From: Haloferula helveola
GTDB lineage: Bacteria; Verrucomicrobiota; Verrucomicrobiia; Verrucomicrobiales; Akkermansiaceae
Reading direction: 5' to 3'
Assembly: GCF_037076345.1 (NCBI RefSeq)
Contig: NZ_AP024702.1
Coordinates: 682,001-746,000, forward strand
Length of the DNA stretch: 64,000 bases
The notes beneath the pieces were generated by a model that saw only the letters and a program-made list of their open reading frames with translations, did no database searches and was not told where the DNA came from. The translations under genes and the position numbers were made by a program. This document shows, piece by piece, positions 15,491 to 24,016 of this stretch; position 1 is the first letter of the stretch, and every line of letters starts with the position of its first letter.

Positions 15491-18004
15491 ATGGATTTCC
15501 CGCCGACCACCGCCTCGCTCGACACGCTTGCCAACGGCCTCTCCCTGATCCTCGACCCGTCGGACGACGCTCCGGTCGTGAGCGCCCAGCTCTGGGTCGA
15601 GACCGGGTCTATCCACGAAAGCCGCCTGCTCGGTTCCGGGCTGTCGCACTTCCTCGAACACATGGTCTTCAAGGGCGCGGGAGAATTCGGCCCTTCGGAA
15701 CTTGCCGAAACCGTGCAGGCCGCCGGCGGCCACTGGAATGCCTACACGACCTTCGGCCGCACGGTTTACTACATCGACGGCCCCTCGACCGGCCTCGGCG
15801 ACTTCCTCCGCGTGCTGACCGCGATGGTCTTCCGCCCCCACCTGCCCGAGTCGGAGTTCGAGCGGGAAAAGGACGTGATCCGGCGCGAGATCGACATGGG
15901 ACTCGACGACCCCGACGACCGCGCCCAGCAACTGCTCTTCTCCACCGCCTTTGTCCGGGATCCCCGACGGCATCCGGTCATCGGCCACCGGCACCTCTTC
16001 GACGCCATCACCTACGATGACCTTCGTAGTTATCACGCCGGCCGCTACTCGCCCGACCGGGCATGCCTGTGCATCTCGGGAGCTTTCGACGAGACGGAGA
16101 CGCGCTCCCTCGTCGAGTCGCTCGTTGCAGGCATCGAACGCGTCGGCGGCGAGGACCCCTTCCTCGCCGAGGACCCGTCCCAACTCGGTCCCCGGAAGGC
16201 ACGCGACACTTTCGCGATCCCAAGTTCGAAGATCTCGATGACTTGGAAGGTTCCGCCACTCGGCCACCCGGACGTCCCCGCGCTCGACCTCGCCGCCGTC
16301 ATGCTCGGAAAGGGTCGCGCCGCCCACCTTTACCGGTCACTCCGGCAAACCCGCGAGCTCGCCCTCGACATCTCCGCGTGGTCCTGGACAGGTCCCGCGC
16401 GCGAAGGGCTGTTCGGTGTTTCGGCGGAAGCCGATCCCGGAAAGCGGGACGAGCTGGTGAAGGCGGTGCGCGAGGAACTCGCCGCCTTTTCCCAATCCGC
16501 CCTCGAAGACGATCTGGCCCGCGCCAAAAGGCAGGTTGCGGCATCGCAGTTCCGCTCGCTCACGACCGCCTCCGGCCGTGCGACCGATCTCGCCTCCAAC
16601 TGGCACGAGGCACGCGACCTCGATTTCACCCGCCGCTATCTCGGCGAGCTCGAGAAGGTGAACGCCGCCGACATCCGACGGGCGCTCGCCCGACTCGTCG
16701 AGTCGGGCGAAACCCTGACCATCCTCGACCCGGAGGACGCTCCGGCGCCATCCACCTCCCGGCGCGGCCGCAAGACCGCACCGGAAGCAGAGACCTTCAC
16801 GCTGGCCAACGGCACAACCGTGGCCCTTCTGCCGAATCCGAAGGTTCCGGTGATCGCCATGCAGGCGGCGGTCCGGGCCGGTGCGGCATCCGAGACCAAG
16901 GCCACCGCCGGTCTCAACCGGCTTCTCGCCGCCACGCTTCCGCAGGCGACCCGGCGTCACAGCGCCGAGGAACTCGCCGACAAGCTGGAGTCACTCGGCG
17001 CATCGGTCGGCGCCAGCGCCGGCAACAACTCGCTGCTCGTGCAACTCGCCGGTCTGAGTCCGGACCTCGGCACGCTCGCTCCCCTGTTCGGCGAGATTCT
17101 CGCCGAACCGGCATTGGCCTCGGATGCCATCGACCGCGAACGGTCATCCCAACTGTCAGCCGTCCGCGAAGCCCTCACCGACCCGCTGTCCGTCGCTTTC
17201 CGGCAACTCCGCGCCCACCTTTTCGGCTCCCACGGCTTTGGAGTTCCGACCCTCGGCGAGGAGGACTCCGTCGCCGGCCTCGACCGCCTCACGCTCGCCG
17301 CCCATCATTCGCTCCACTTCCGCGGTCCGAACCTGACGGTCGCCCTCGCCGGCGATTTCGATCCCGCGACTGCCAAAGAGATCCTGGCGGAAGCGCTCGA
17401 TCCCATCCCGGGTGGAGACGCATGGCACCCGGATCCGTCCGAAGTACGGGATCCCTCGGAGCAAGTATTCCACCTTCCGAAGAAGCAGGCCGTCCTCGCA
17501 CTCGGCTACCCCGGAGCGGCCGCGCTCGGACCGAACCGTCACGCGCTGCGCTTTCTCCAGGAATGGTGCAGCGACATGGCCGGTCCCCTTTTCACCCGGA
17601 TCCGCGAGGAACTCGGGCTCGCCTATCAGGTCGGCGCCACCCAGTTTCACGGCCACGATACCGGGCTCTTCGCCTTCTACATGGCCACCGATCCCGGTCA
17701 GATCGAACTCGCCGAAGAAGAGCTCCGCTCGCAAGTCGCGTCCTTCGCTGCGGAAGGCATTCCGGATGACGCCTTTGAGCGCGTCCGTTCCACGGTGCTC
17801 TCGGCCAGTGCGCTCGACCAACAGTCGCCCGGCGCTGTCGCCCGTCACGCCGCGATCGACCTGCTCTTCGGCCTTCCGGCGTGTCATCACCGCGAGCTCC
17901 CGGAAATCTACGCGGCACTCACTGCGGAGGAAGTCCGTGATGCAGCCCGGGATCTTCTGGCCCATCGCCAGCCGGTGCTGATCCGGGTGACTCCGGAAGC
18001 CTGA
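15491..18004 (+). CDS. M16 family zinc metallopeptidase (two-domain)
   Basis: 837 residues when started at MDFPPTTASLDTLANGL (15491), the normal first strand of the M16 fold; a 40-residue longer version from 15371 would overlap the neighbouring gene and adds no recognisable sequence. The inverted zinc motif is H53-F-L-E56-H57 with Glu133 (REKDVIRRE) as the third ligand. Residues about 1-410 form the active half, and from about 425 (AETFTLANGTTVALLPNPKVPV) an M16 C-type half without zinc motif follows, including LGLAYQVGATQF. Both halves in one chain resemble pitrilysin/PqqL-type enzymes. No signal peptide is evident, so location is uncertain. It probably degrades peptides. Confidence 0.9.
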   Translation: MDFPPTTASLDTLANGLSLILDPSDDAPVVSAQLWVETGSIHESRLLGSGLSHFLEHMVFKGAGEFGPSELAETVQAAGGHWNAYTTFGRTVYYIDGPSTGLGDFLRVLTAMVFRPHLPESEFEREKDVIRREIDMGLDDPDDRAQQLLFSTAFVRDPRRHPVIGHRHLFDAITYDDLRSYHAGRYSPDRACLCISGAFDETETRSLVESLVAGIERVGGEDPFLAEDPSQLGPRKARDTFAIPSSKISMTWKVPPLGHPDVPALDLAAVMLGKGRAAHLYRSLRQTRELALDISAWSWTGPAREGLFGVSAEADPGKRDELVKAVREELAAFSQSALEDDLARAKRQVAASQFRSLTTASGRATDLASNWHEARDLDFTRRYLGELEKVNAADIRRALARLVESGETLTILDPEDAPAPSTSRRGRKTAPEAETFTLANGTTVALLPNPKVPVIAMQAAVRAGAASETKATAGLNRLLAATLPQATRRHSAEELADKLESLGASVGASAGNNSLLVQLAGLSPDLGTLAPLFGEILAEPALASDAIDRERSSQLSAVREALTDPLSVAFRQLRAHLFGSHGFGVPTLGEEDSVAGLDRLTLAAHHSLHFRGPNLTVALAGDFDPATAKEILAEALDPIPGGDAWHPDPSEVRDPSEQVFHLPKKQAVLALGYPGAAALGPNRHALRFLQEWCSDMAGPLFTRIREELGLAYQVGATQFHGHDTGLFAFYMATDPGQIELAEEELRSQVASFAAEGIPDDAFERVRSTVLSASALDQQSPGAVARHAAIDLLFGLPACHHRELPEIYAALTAEEVRDAARDLLAHRQPVLIRVTPEA

Positions 18005-18094
18005 GTCCCAATCGGCCTTCCGCACCGACTCCTATTCCACCGCGCAAACGGTTCGGCAGGGACAACCGTGCCTGCCAACTCACTGATCCTTAAT

Positions 18095-18150
18095 ATTCAA
18101 CATACCTTAACATTCAGGCTGACTATTGACTTATTTTAAATTTTTAGGCT
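18095..18150 (+). promoter_or_regulatory. AT-rich promoter region of the FG-GAP gene
   Basis: Bases 18089-18150 are strikingly AT-rich (TTAATATTCAACATACC, TTATTTTAAATTTTTAGG) in a GC-rich chromosome and lie 25 bases upstream of the chosen ATG. TTGACT (18126-18131) and TTAACA (18107-18112) are -35-like, but no well-spaced -10 can be fixed, so I mark the region and not individual boxes. Confidence 0.45.
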
Positions 18151-18174
18151 ACCGTGGTGATCACCCTTACAACC

Positions 18175-19731
18175 ATGAAAACGCCTCATCTCTCCCTGAT
18201 GGCGGGTTCTCGGAAAGCGCTCGTCGCCCTCGCCGGGATCCCTGGAATCCTCGCACTTCAATCCGCCGAACTTGAGTTCTCACTCGCACCCGCGAACCAG
18301 AACTTCCTGCTCGGCACCAGCTTCGCCGCGGTCGGCGATCGCGACTTCGACGGCATCGTCGACTTCGCGGTCGCCGACCCCGGCGCAAACGTTGGAGGCG
18401 CTTTCTTCTCCGGGACGGTCTACCTCGTCAGCGGAGCGGACGGACAGATTCTCCACGAATGGAGCGGGACTCCCACCCCTTCCCAAAGCTTCGGTTCCGC
18501 GATCGCTGCTCTCGATGCCGATGGCGACGGAATCGCCGATCTCGCGGTCGGCGCGTCAGGACAATCGTTCGGAGCTGGCGCTCTCTCGATTTTCTCCGGA
18601 GCCGACCATGCGCCGCTACTCCAACTGCTCGGACCATCCTTCTCCTACTACGGCTCGGCTCTCGCGCCGGCTGGCGATCACAACGGCGACGGCTGTGAGG
18701 ACCTGTTCGTCGGTGCTCCCCGTGCCAACGGCGGGCTCGGGTCTGTGGAACTACTCTCCGGGGCGGACGGAGCCAGTCTGTGGACGGTTTCTTCAACTAA
18801 CGCGGCGAGTTCGTTCGGCATGACCCTTGCGACCGTCGGGGACATCGATGGCGACGGAAAACCAGATGTTGCTGTCGGGAGTCCGGACTACCGCATCGGG
18901 GGTCGTGTGAGCCTGATCCGCAGCAGCAACCGCAGCGAGGCCGCCCAGATTACCGGTGTCGGATTCTATGACCGCCTCGGCAGCTCCCTGAAGTCGGTGG
19001 ATGATGTGGATGGCGACGGCTACCCAGATCTCCTGATCGGTTCCTACTCCGGCGGCGCGTGCTATGTGGCATCCGGCGTCGATCTCTCGATCCTCGTGGA
19101 CCTTTCGATCCCCACCCAACCGGCCTTCCAACCGCTGGTGGCGGGCGGCAGCATCGACATCGACGCCGACGGAACTTCCGACTGGCTCGTCGGTTCGCCC
19201 GGTTTTGAAGTCGACGGCTTCGAAACCTTCGGAGGGTTCCGGGTGTTTTCCGGAGCCGACCAATCCGTGATCCTTGCAGAGAACTCGGACCTTGCCCGTT
19301 CGGGTCTCGGCCTTTCGCTGGCGGTCCTTCCGGGCTTCGGTTTCGCCGTGGGTGAACCGTGGCTCGTCGACCCGCTTTCCGGAGGTCGGGGTGGAGCGCA
19401 TTTCTGGAGCGTGGCGAGCGATCCCGATTCGGACGGAGACGGCATTCCCGACAGTCAGGACGCGGTGCCGAACTCCAACGTCGGTCCGACCATCGCCGTC
19501 CAAGGCGGCGAAAGCGGGGTCGAAAACCGGATCGGCGAGGACGGAACAACGCTCGCCGACCGCTTCGACGCCCTCCCCGGACCGGAGGAACTCGGCAACC
19601 AAGGTCGATACGTGGCCTCGCTCGCCGATCTGCTGAAGGAACTCCAGGAAGAAGCGCTGATTTCGAAGGATGAGGCAAAGGCCATCCACAAGGCGACGGT
19701 TCAGGCGCTCGCGCATCGCGACCGGGACTGA
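18175..19731 (+). CDS. exported FG-GAP (integrin-alpha-like) repeat protein
   Basis: 518 residues from the ATG at 18175; GTG codons just upstream are possible but add only VVITLTT. A signal peptide (about 1-33, ending LALQSAE) is followed by about six FG-GAP repeats, each with a calcium-binding aspartate loop: DRDFDGIVDFAVADPG, DADGDGIADLAVGASG, DHNGDGCEDLFVGAPR, DIDGDGKPDVAVGSPD, DVDGDGYPDLLIGSYS, DIDADGTSDWLVGSPG. These should form a beta-propeller as in integrin alpha chains. A TSP3-like DSDGDGIPDSQD (about 422) links to a helical C-terminus. Likely a secreted or surface binding protein; ligand unknown. Preceded by a distinct AT-rich promoter region and followed by a hairpin. Confidence 0.85.
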   Translation: MKTPHLSLMAGSRKALVALAGIPGILALQSAELEFSLAPANQNFLLGTSFAAVGDRDFDGIVDFAVADPGANVGGAFFSGTVYLVSGADGQILHEWSGTPTPSQSFGSAIAALDADGDGIADLAVGASGQSFGAGALSIFSGADHAPLLQLLGPSFSYYGSALAPAGDHNGDGCEDLFVGAPRANGGLGSVELLSGADGASLWTVSSTNAASSFGMTLATVGDIDGDGKPDVAVGSPDYRIGGRVSLIRSSNRSEAAQITGVGFYDRLGSSLKSVDDVDGDGYPDLLIGSYSGGACYVASGVDLSILVDLSIPTQPAFQPLVAGGSIDIDADGTSDWLVGSPGFEVDGFETFGGFRVFSGADQSVILAENSDLARSGLGLSLAVLPGFGFAVGEPWLVDPLSGGRGGAHFWSVASDPDSDGDGIPDSQDAVPNSNVGPTIAVQGGESGVENRIGEDGTTLADRFDALPGPEELGNQGRYVASLADLLKELQEEALISKDEAKAIHKATVQALAHRDRD

Positions 19732-19760
19732 CACCCTGCCGGCCAAAGCCGATCTTCGCG

Positions 19761-19786
19761 CGACCCGGGCCTCACCGCCCGGGTCG
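19761..19786 (+). terminator. hairpin after the FG-GAP gene
   Basis: CGACCCGGGC (19761-19770) pairs perfectly with GCCCGGGTCG (19777-19786) around a 6-base loop, followed by TTGCGTTT. The stem is strong and the T-rich tail is weak. Its position 29 bases after the stop fits an intrinsic terminator. Confidence 0.6.
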
Positions 19787-19894
19787 TTGCGTTTGCCGCA
19801 GAGGACTCCCGGCCGGACTGGCCCGGAATCCGCTTGCGTGGCTACTGATCGGAGGTTCTCTGGAGCCTCTCAGGTCAAACTCGACACCGTTGCC

Positions 19895-21121
19895 ATGTTC
19901 ACGAAGCCGCTTCTCCTCCTCTGCTCCCTTTCATTGCTCATCACTCCGCTCTTCGGCCAAGACGAGCCGGCAGCCACCACGGTCGGCGACCCGACCATCG
20001 AGTTGCAGACGCTGAAGTATGAACTCACTCCGCTGACCGTCGCGGATCTCGAAGTCGAGGCCACCGCATGGCGTGACCTGCTCAAGGCGAAGTCGACGGA
20101 AATCGCCAAGGCACAGATTTCCTCCGGCGCCGGCGACAGTCCGGAAATCGAGGTGCTCCGGAAGGAGGAAGACGAACTCATGAAGCGGCTGAGCACGGTC
20201 CTCGACTCATGGGAGGCAAAAGGCGGCGACCCCGAGGAAATGCGCGCCTACCTCGTCGCGATCAAGGGCGCCGAGATGAATGTCGACAACCCGACCGGAT
20301 TGATTTCGGCCTTCCGCCGCTGGCTCCAAGCCGAGGACGGCGCGGTGAACTGGGTCAAGAAGCTCTGCATCTTCGGAGTGATCGTGCTGATATCCGCGAT
20401 CGTCGCGTCGTTTGCCGCCAAGCTGGTCTCGAAGGCCATGGACAAGCACAAGGGAAGCTCGCAGCTCCTCGACCGCTTCGCAGGCAAGGTCGTCCGTCGC
20501 GGCATCCTCGTCATCGGCATCATCGTCGGACTCGCCACACTCGGCGTGAAGGTCGGCGGCCTGCTCGCCCTGATCGGCGGCGGCGCCTTCATCATCGCCT
20601 TCGCCTTGCAGGACACCCTCAGCAATTTCGCCAACGGCGTGATGCTGATGATCTACCAGCCCTTCGATGTCGGCGACGCGGTCGAGATCGGTGGCGTTTC
20701 CGGCAGCGTCGATTCGGTGAGCCTCGTCAACACGACGATCCGCAGCTGGGACAACAAGATCATCCTCGTTCCGAACAAGAGCGTGTGGGGCCAGACGATC
20801 ACCAACATCACCGGCGCCGACACGCGGCGGGTCGACATGATCTTCGGCATCAGCTACTCGGACGACATCGACAAGGCGCACGGTATCCTTGAGAAGATCG
20901 TCTCGGAAACGGAACTCGCCCTGGAAGATCCGGCACCGGTCATCCGGATGCACGAACTTGCCGATTCGTCGGTCAACTTCATCTGCAGGCCGTGGGCGAA
21001 GACCTCCGACTACTGGGCGGTCTATTGGGCCATCACCAAGCGCGTGAAGGAGGAATTCGACGCCAACGGCATCAGCATTCCGTTCCCGCAAACCGACGTG
21101 CACCTGCACCAGGCTGGCTGA
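19895..21121 (+). CDS. MscS-family mechanosensitive channel
   Basis: 408 residues from the ATG at 19895, where a signal peptide (MFTKPLLLLCSLSLLITPLFGQ) begins; the frame is open further upstream but that part is arginine-rich shadow sequence. A periplasmic, partly coiled-coil region (about 30-145) precedes three membrane helices: LCIFGVIVLISAIVASFAAKLV, RGILVIGIIVGLATLGVKV and the pore helix LLALIGGGAFIIAFALQDTLSNFANGV with the Gly/Ala packing typical of MscS TM3. The beta domain (FDVGDAVEIGGVSGSV, IRSWDNKIILVPN) and C-terminal alpha/beta domain follow. It should release solutes upon hypo-osmotic shock. The gene ends 6 bases from the convergent YihY gene. Confidence 0.92.
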   Translation: MFTKPLLLLCSLSLLITPLFGQDEPAATTVGDPTIELQTLKYELTPLTVADLEVEATAWRDLLKAKSTEIAKAQISSGAGDSPEIEVLRKEEDELMKRLSTVLDSWEAKGGDPEEMRAYLVAIKGAEMNVDNPTGLISAFRRWLQAEDGAVNWVKKLCIFGVIVLISAIVASFAAKLVSKAMDKHKGSSQLLDRFAGKVVRRGILVIGIIVGLATLGVKVGGLLALIGGGAFIIAFALQDTLSNFANGVMLMIYQPFDVGDAVEIGGVSGSVDSVSLVNTTIRSWDNKIILVPNKSVWGQTITNITGADTRRVDMIFGISYSDDIDKAHGILEKIVSETELALEDPAPVIRMHELADSSVNFICRPWAKTSDYWAVYWAITKRVKEEFDANGISIPFPQTDVHLHQAG

Positions 21122-21127
21122 GACACT

Positions 21128-22027
21128 TCAAAGCCCCTCGACCGAAGCCTCGGACTTGCTGACGACCGGTGGCAAGGAGTCGAGCGGGCGCATGCCGACC
21201 CGCACCAGCACCGCGCCGGCGAAGAGAACCATCGCATTGTAGTAGATCCAGATCTGCACCACGAGGAACGAGCCGATCACTCCGTAGACGCTGAAGTTGC
21301 TGCCGAACGAAAACAACCCCATCAGCGCGCTGCCACATTCCCAGAGGGCCGCCGCGCAAAGGCTGGCGACGAGGCAGAGCTGGGTCCTCGGCCGCTCCTT
21401 CGACAGGAAACGGTAGAGCAGGAAAAACACCAGTGTGTTGACCGCGATCCCGATCAGCGACGATCCCACCCACGAAAGGCTCGCCGTGGCGGGAAACCAC
21501 TCGCGCAGGACGCCGTTCACCAGCCGCATCGTGACGCCGGCGAGGAAAACGAGGATCACCACAAGTCCGGTTCCGAAGAGCATCGTCAGGGAGCGCAGCC
21601 GAGCCACCGCCATGCGCCGCAGGGCCGCCGCCAGACTCTTCGGGGTCTTGCGTTGGCGGACATCCCAGATCCGCATGAACCCTCGGTCGATTTGGAAAAA
21701 CACAACCGAGGCCGTGAACAACAGCATCACCCCGGCAACCGGGCCGGTCACCAGCGCGCCGGAACCGACCTTGCCCAGGATATGTCCCAACGCCTCGCCC
21801 ATCTGCGGGGAGACCTGCTGGGACAGGGTGGCGATGATCTGCTCCTTCGCGTCACGACCTCTCTCGACGAACGAGAAGAAATAACCGACCCCGGCGATCA
21901 GCGCCAGCATCAGCGGAAAAAGCGAGAGCCCGGCATAGAACGCCACTCCGGCCGCCAGAGAGGCGCACTCGTACTGCAGCCACGCCTTCCCGGCCTCAGC
22001 CAAACGCTCCTTCAGTTTTTCCCACAC
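21128..22027 (-). CDS. YihY/BrkB family inner-membrane protein
   Basis: 299 residues with about six transmembrane segments. Family hallmarks are the early amphipathic region followed by ASLAAGVAFYAGLSLFPLMLALIAGVGYFF, the central SVVFFQIDRGFMRIWDV, and the late GSFLVVQIWIYYNAMVLFAGAVL. Members of this family were once called ribonuclease BN by mistake; their biochemical role is still unclear, with suggestions of envelope transport. The C-terminus is a short cytosolic tail. It is convergent with the MscS gene, from which 6 bases separate it, and divergent from the lipase-like lipoprotein gene. Confidence 0.92.
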   Translation of the reverse strand: MWEKLKERLAEAGKAWLQYECASLAAGVAFYAGLSLFPLMLALIAGVGYFFSFVERGRDAKEQIIATLSQQVSPQMGEALGHILGKVGSGALVTGPVAGVMLLFTASVVFFQIDRGFMRIWDVRQRKTPKSLAAALRRMAVARLRSLTMLFGTGLVVILVFLAGVTMRLVNGVLREWFPATASLSWVGSSLIGIAVNTLVFFLLYRFLSKERPRTQLCLVASLCAAALWECGSALMGLFSFGSNFSVYGVIGSFLVVQIWIYYNAMVLFAGAVLVRVGMRPLDSLPPVVSKSEASVEGL

Positions 22028-22157
22028 CTCCCCACCCTAACGGCATGCCGGAGTCGCACAAGTGACGGCTGGCCCGTTCGGATGATTCGACATTTGACAC
22101 CGGCCGCGAGGTCCCCTTTTTGGACGATGTTCCGAAAACGAACCGCGACCCCACCCA

Positions 22158-23840
22158 ATGGCCCCGCACTTCAGAACCGCCCTCTTTGCCCTTCCGTTCG
22201 CAATTCTCACCGGCTGCGTGGCACCGATCTCCGTGCACGAAGGGACGGCGAATCCCGCCGAGCCTAAGACGGTCAGCGTGGAGAAGCTGATGGCCACGGC
22301 CGATTCGGAGCCCGATCCGATGACAGCAGCCGGGCGCACTCTCGACGCCCTCCGCGTGGCCGCACGAGCGGTGGTATCGGGCAAGGACAGCGCGATTCCG
22401 GAATACAATTACCTGACGGGACGCCTCATCGACCACCTGATCGCGGCCGGTGTGAGCCCTTGGCAGAAGTCGCTCGAAGTCGAGTCGGGATCGACACGCT
22501 ATCTCCTCCGGGGAACCGAACCTGCCGACCTCAAAGACCCCGGCCGCACCTTCGTGACTTGCGACCGCCTGAGTTTCACCGGTCGCTACGCGCGCGAGGA
22601 AGCGGTGAGTCCGGGCATCGGAGCACCACTCGTCGCATTCCTCTCGAAGAACGGTCAGAACCTTCGCAAGAAACAGCTCCCCTACCGTTCTGTCACCGCG
22701 GTGGTCCGCTTCAACGGCAACGAGGCGACCGTCGACCTGCTCGATCCCTACGAGTCGCTTGAGGTGCGGGTCGGAGGACGGACCCTTCCGCTCAAAGCCG
22801 ACTTCGGATCCAACATCGCCTACGGACTCTCCAAGGAACGCATCGACAAGCTCGGGCTCGCCCGTCTGATCAATCCGTCCCGATACGACGACACAGCGCG
22901 GCTGTTGATGGTCCAGCCCTACGATCCCGACCGAATCCCGGTGCTGTTCGTCCATGGCCTCCAGGACACGCCCGCCTCGTTCGCCCCGATGTATTTCGAT
23001 CTCATGGCCGATCCGGCAATCCGGGAGAAATACCAGTTCTGGGCCTTCAGCTACCCGAGTGGCTATCCCTACCCGATGCCTGCCTCGCTGCTCCGCGAGC
23101 AACTTGACGAAGTCGCCGCCCTCCACCCGGGCCACAAGGACATCGTGATCATCGGACACAGCATGGGAGGACTGATTTCGCGGCTGATGGTTACCGACGT
23201 CGGTGACGGCATCTGGCGCTCGATGTTCGGCACGGCACCGTCGGAAACTTCGATCAGCGGCTACAGCCGGGAGCTCCTCGAGGACTCGCTGCTCTTCAAC
23301 GCCCGAAACGATATCGACCGAGCCATCTTCATCTCCGCCCCTCACCGCGGCAGCGAGCTAGCCACCAACATCATCGGTTGGATCGGAGTCAAACTCGTCC
23401 GCTTTCCATCCACCCTCGCCGACCTTCGAAACACGTTGGTCACCTCCCTCAGCCTCGATGCCTCGGGTTTCCAGCTCGACCGCTTCCCGAGCAGCATCGA
23501 CACGCTCTCGCCGACCAATCGCTTCGTCCGCCTGATCAACGAATACCCGATCCGCTCCACGATCCCCTACCACACGATCGTCGGCGACCGCGGCAAAGGC
23601 GACACCCCCGACTCCAGCGACGGCGTGGTTGCCTACTGGAGTTCTCACCTCGATGGTGCCGTCTCGGAAAAGGTCGTTCCCTCGGACCACAGCGCCCACC
23701 AGCACCCCGAGGGCATCGAGGAAGTGCGCCGCATTCTGCATCTCCATGCCGGCATTCCTTACCGAGCCAACCGCAACCTCGAGGCCCCGCCCGAGAAGGA
23801 GCCCTTCCGCCCGCTCGGACGTCCCCACGGCCGCCGCTGA
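22158..23840 (+). CDS. alpha/beta-hydrolase lipoprotein (lipase/esterase-like)
   Basis: 560 residues. The N-terminus MAPHFRTALFALPFAILTGC has a lipobox (LTGC), so it is a membrane-anchored lipoprotein. Residues about 30-250 are an N-terminal alpha/beta region of unknown role. The catalytic domain starts at about 258 with the oxyanion strand IPVLFVHGLQDTPASF and has the nucleophile elbow GHS335MGG, then a late SSDGVVAYWSSHLDGA and a histidine in PSDHSAHQHPEG. This matches lipase-class alpha/beta hydrolases that act on acyl esters or phospholipids, although the substrate cannot be told. Strand and gap suggest a single-gene unit. Confidence 0.88.
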   Translation: MAPHFRTALFALPFAILTGCVAPISVHEGTANPAEPKTVSVEKLMATADSEPDPMTAAGRTLDALRVAARAVVSGKDSAIPEYNYLTGRLIDHLIAAGVSPWQKSLEVESGSTRYLLRGTEPADLKDPGRTFVTCDRLSFTGRYAREEAVSPGIGAPLVAFLSKNGQNLRKKQLPYRSVTAVVRFNGNEATVDLLDPYESLEVRVGGRTLPLKADFGSNIAYGLSKERIDKLGLARLINPSRYDDTARLLMVQPYDPDRIPVLFVHGLQDTPASFAPMYFDLMADPAIREKYQFWAFSYPSGYPYPMPASLLREQLDEVAALHPGHKDIVIIGHSMGGLISRLMVTDVGDGIWRSMFGTAPSETSISGYSRELLEDSLLFNARNDIDRAIFISAPHRGSELATNIIGWIGVKLVRFPSTLADLRNTLVTSLSLDASGFQLDRFPSSIDTLSPTNRFVRLINEYPIRSTIPYHTIVGDRGKGDTPDSSDGVVAYWSSHLDGAVSEKVVPSDHSAHQHPEGIEEVRRILHLHAGIPYRANRNLEAPPEKEPFRPLGRPHGRR

Positions 23841-23907
23841 GAAACGGCCGGTTTCCGGCCCCGGCGGAAGCGTTCCGGTGATGACGGGAACCGTCGGAAC
23901 TCGTTCA

Positions 23908-23935
23908 TTGACACGGGTTTCCCGCTCCCTAAGCT
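23908..23935 (+). promoter_or_regulatory. putative sigma-70 promoter for ppdK
   Basis: A consensus TTGACA (23908-23913) is followed after 16 bases by TAAGCT (23930-23935), a weak -10 box. It lies about 80 bases upstream of the dikinase start and nothing else in the 176-base gap looks like a promoter. Confidence 0.4.
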
Positions 23936-24016
23936 CCGCGCGTCCGCGCCGGAGGGGTCTACACTTTGCTCGCGCCGCCGGTATTTCCACGGAAGCAAAC
24001 ACATCCACCACACAAG

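Noticed and set aside
22094..22123. Consensus TTGACA upstream of the lipase-like gene
   Set aside because: No -10 box with workable spacing, so not listed as a promoter.
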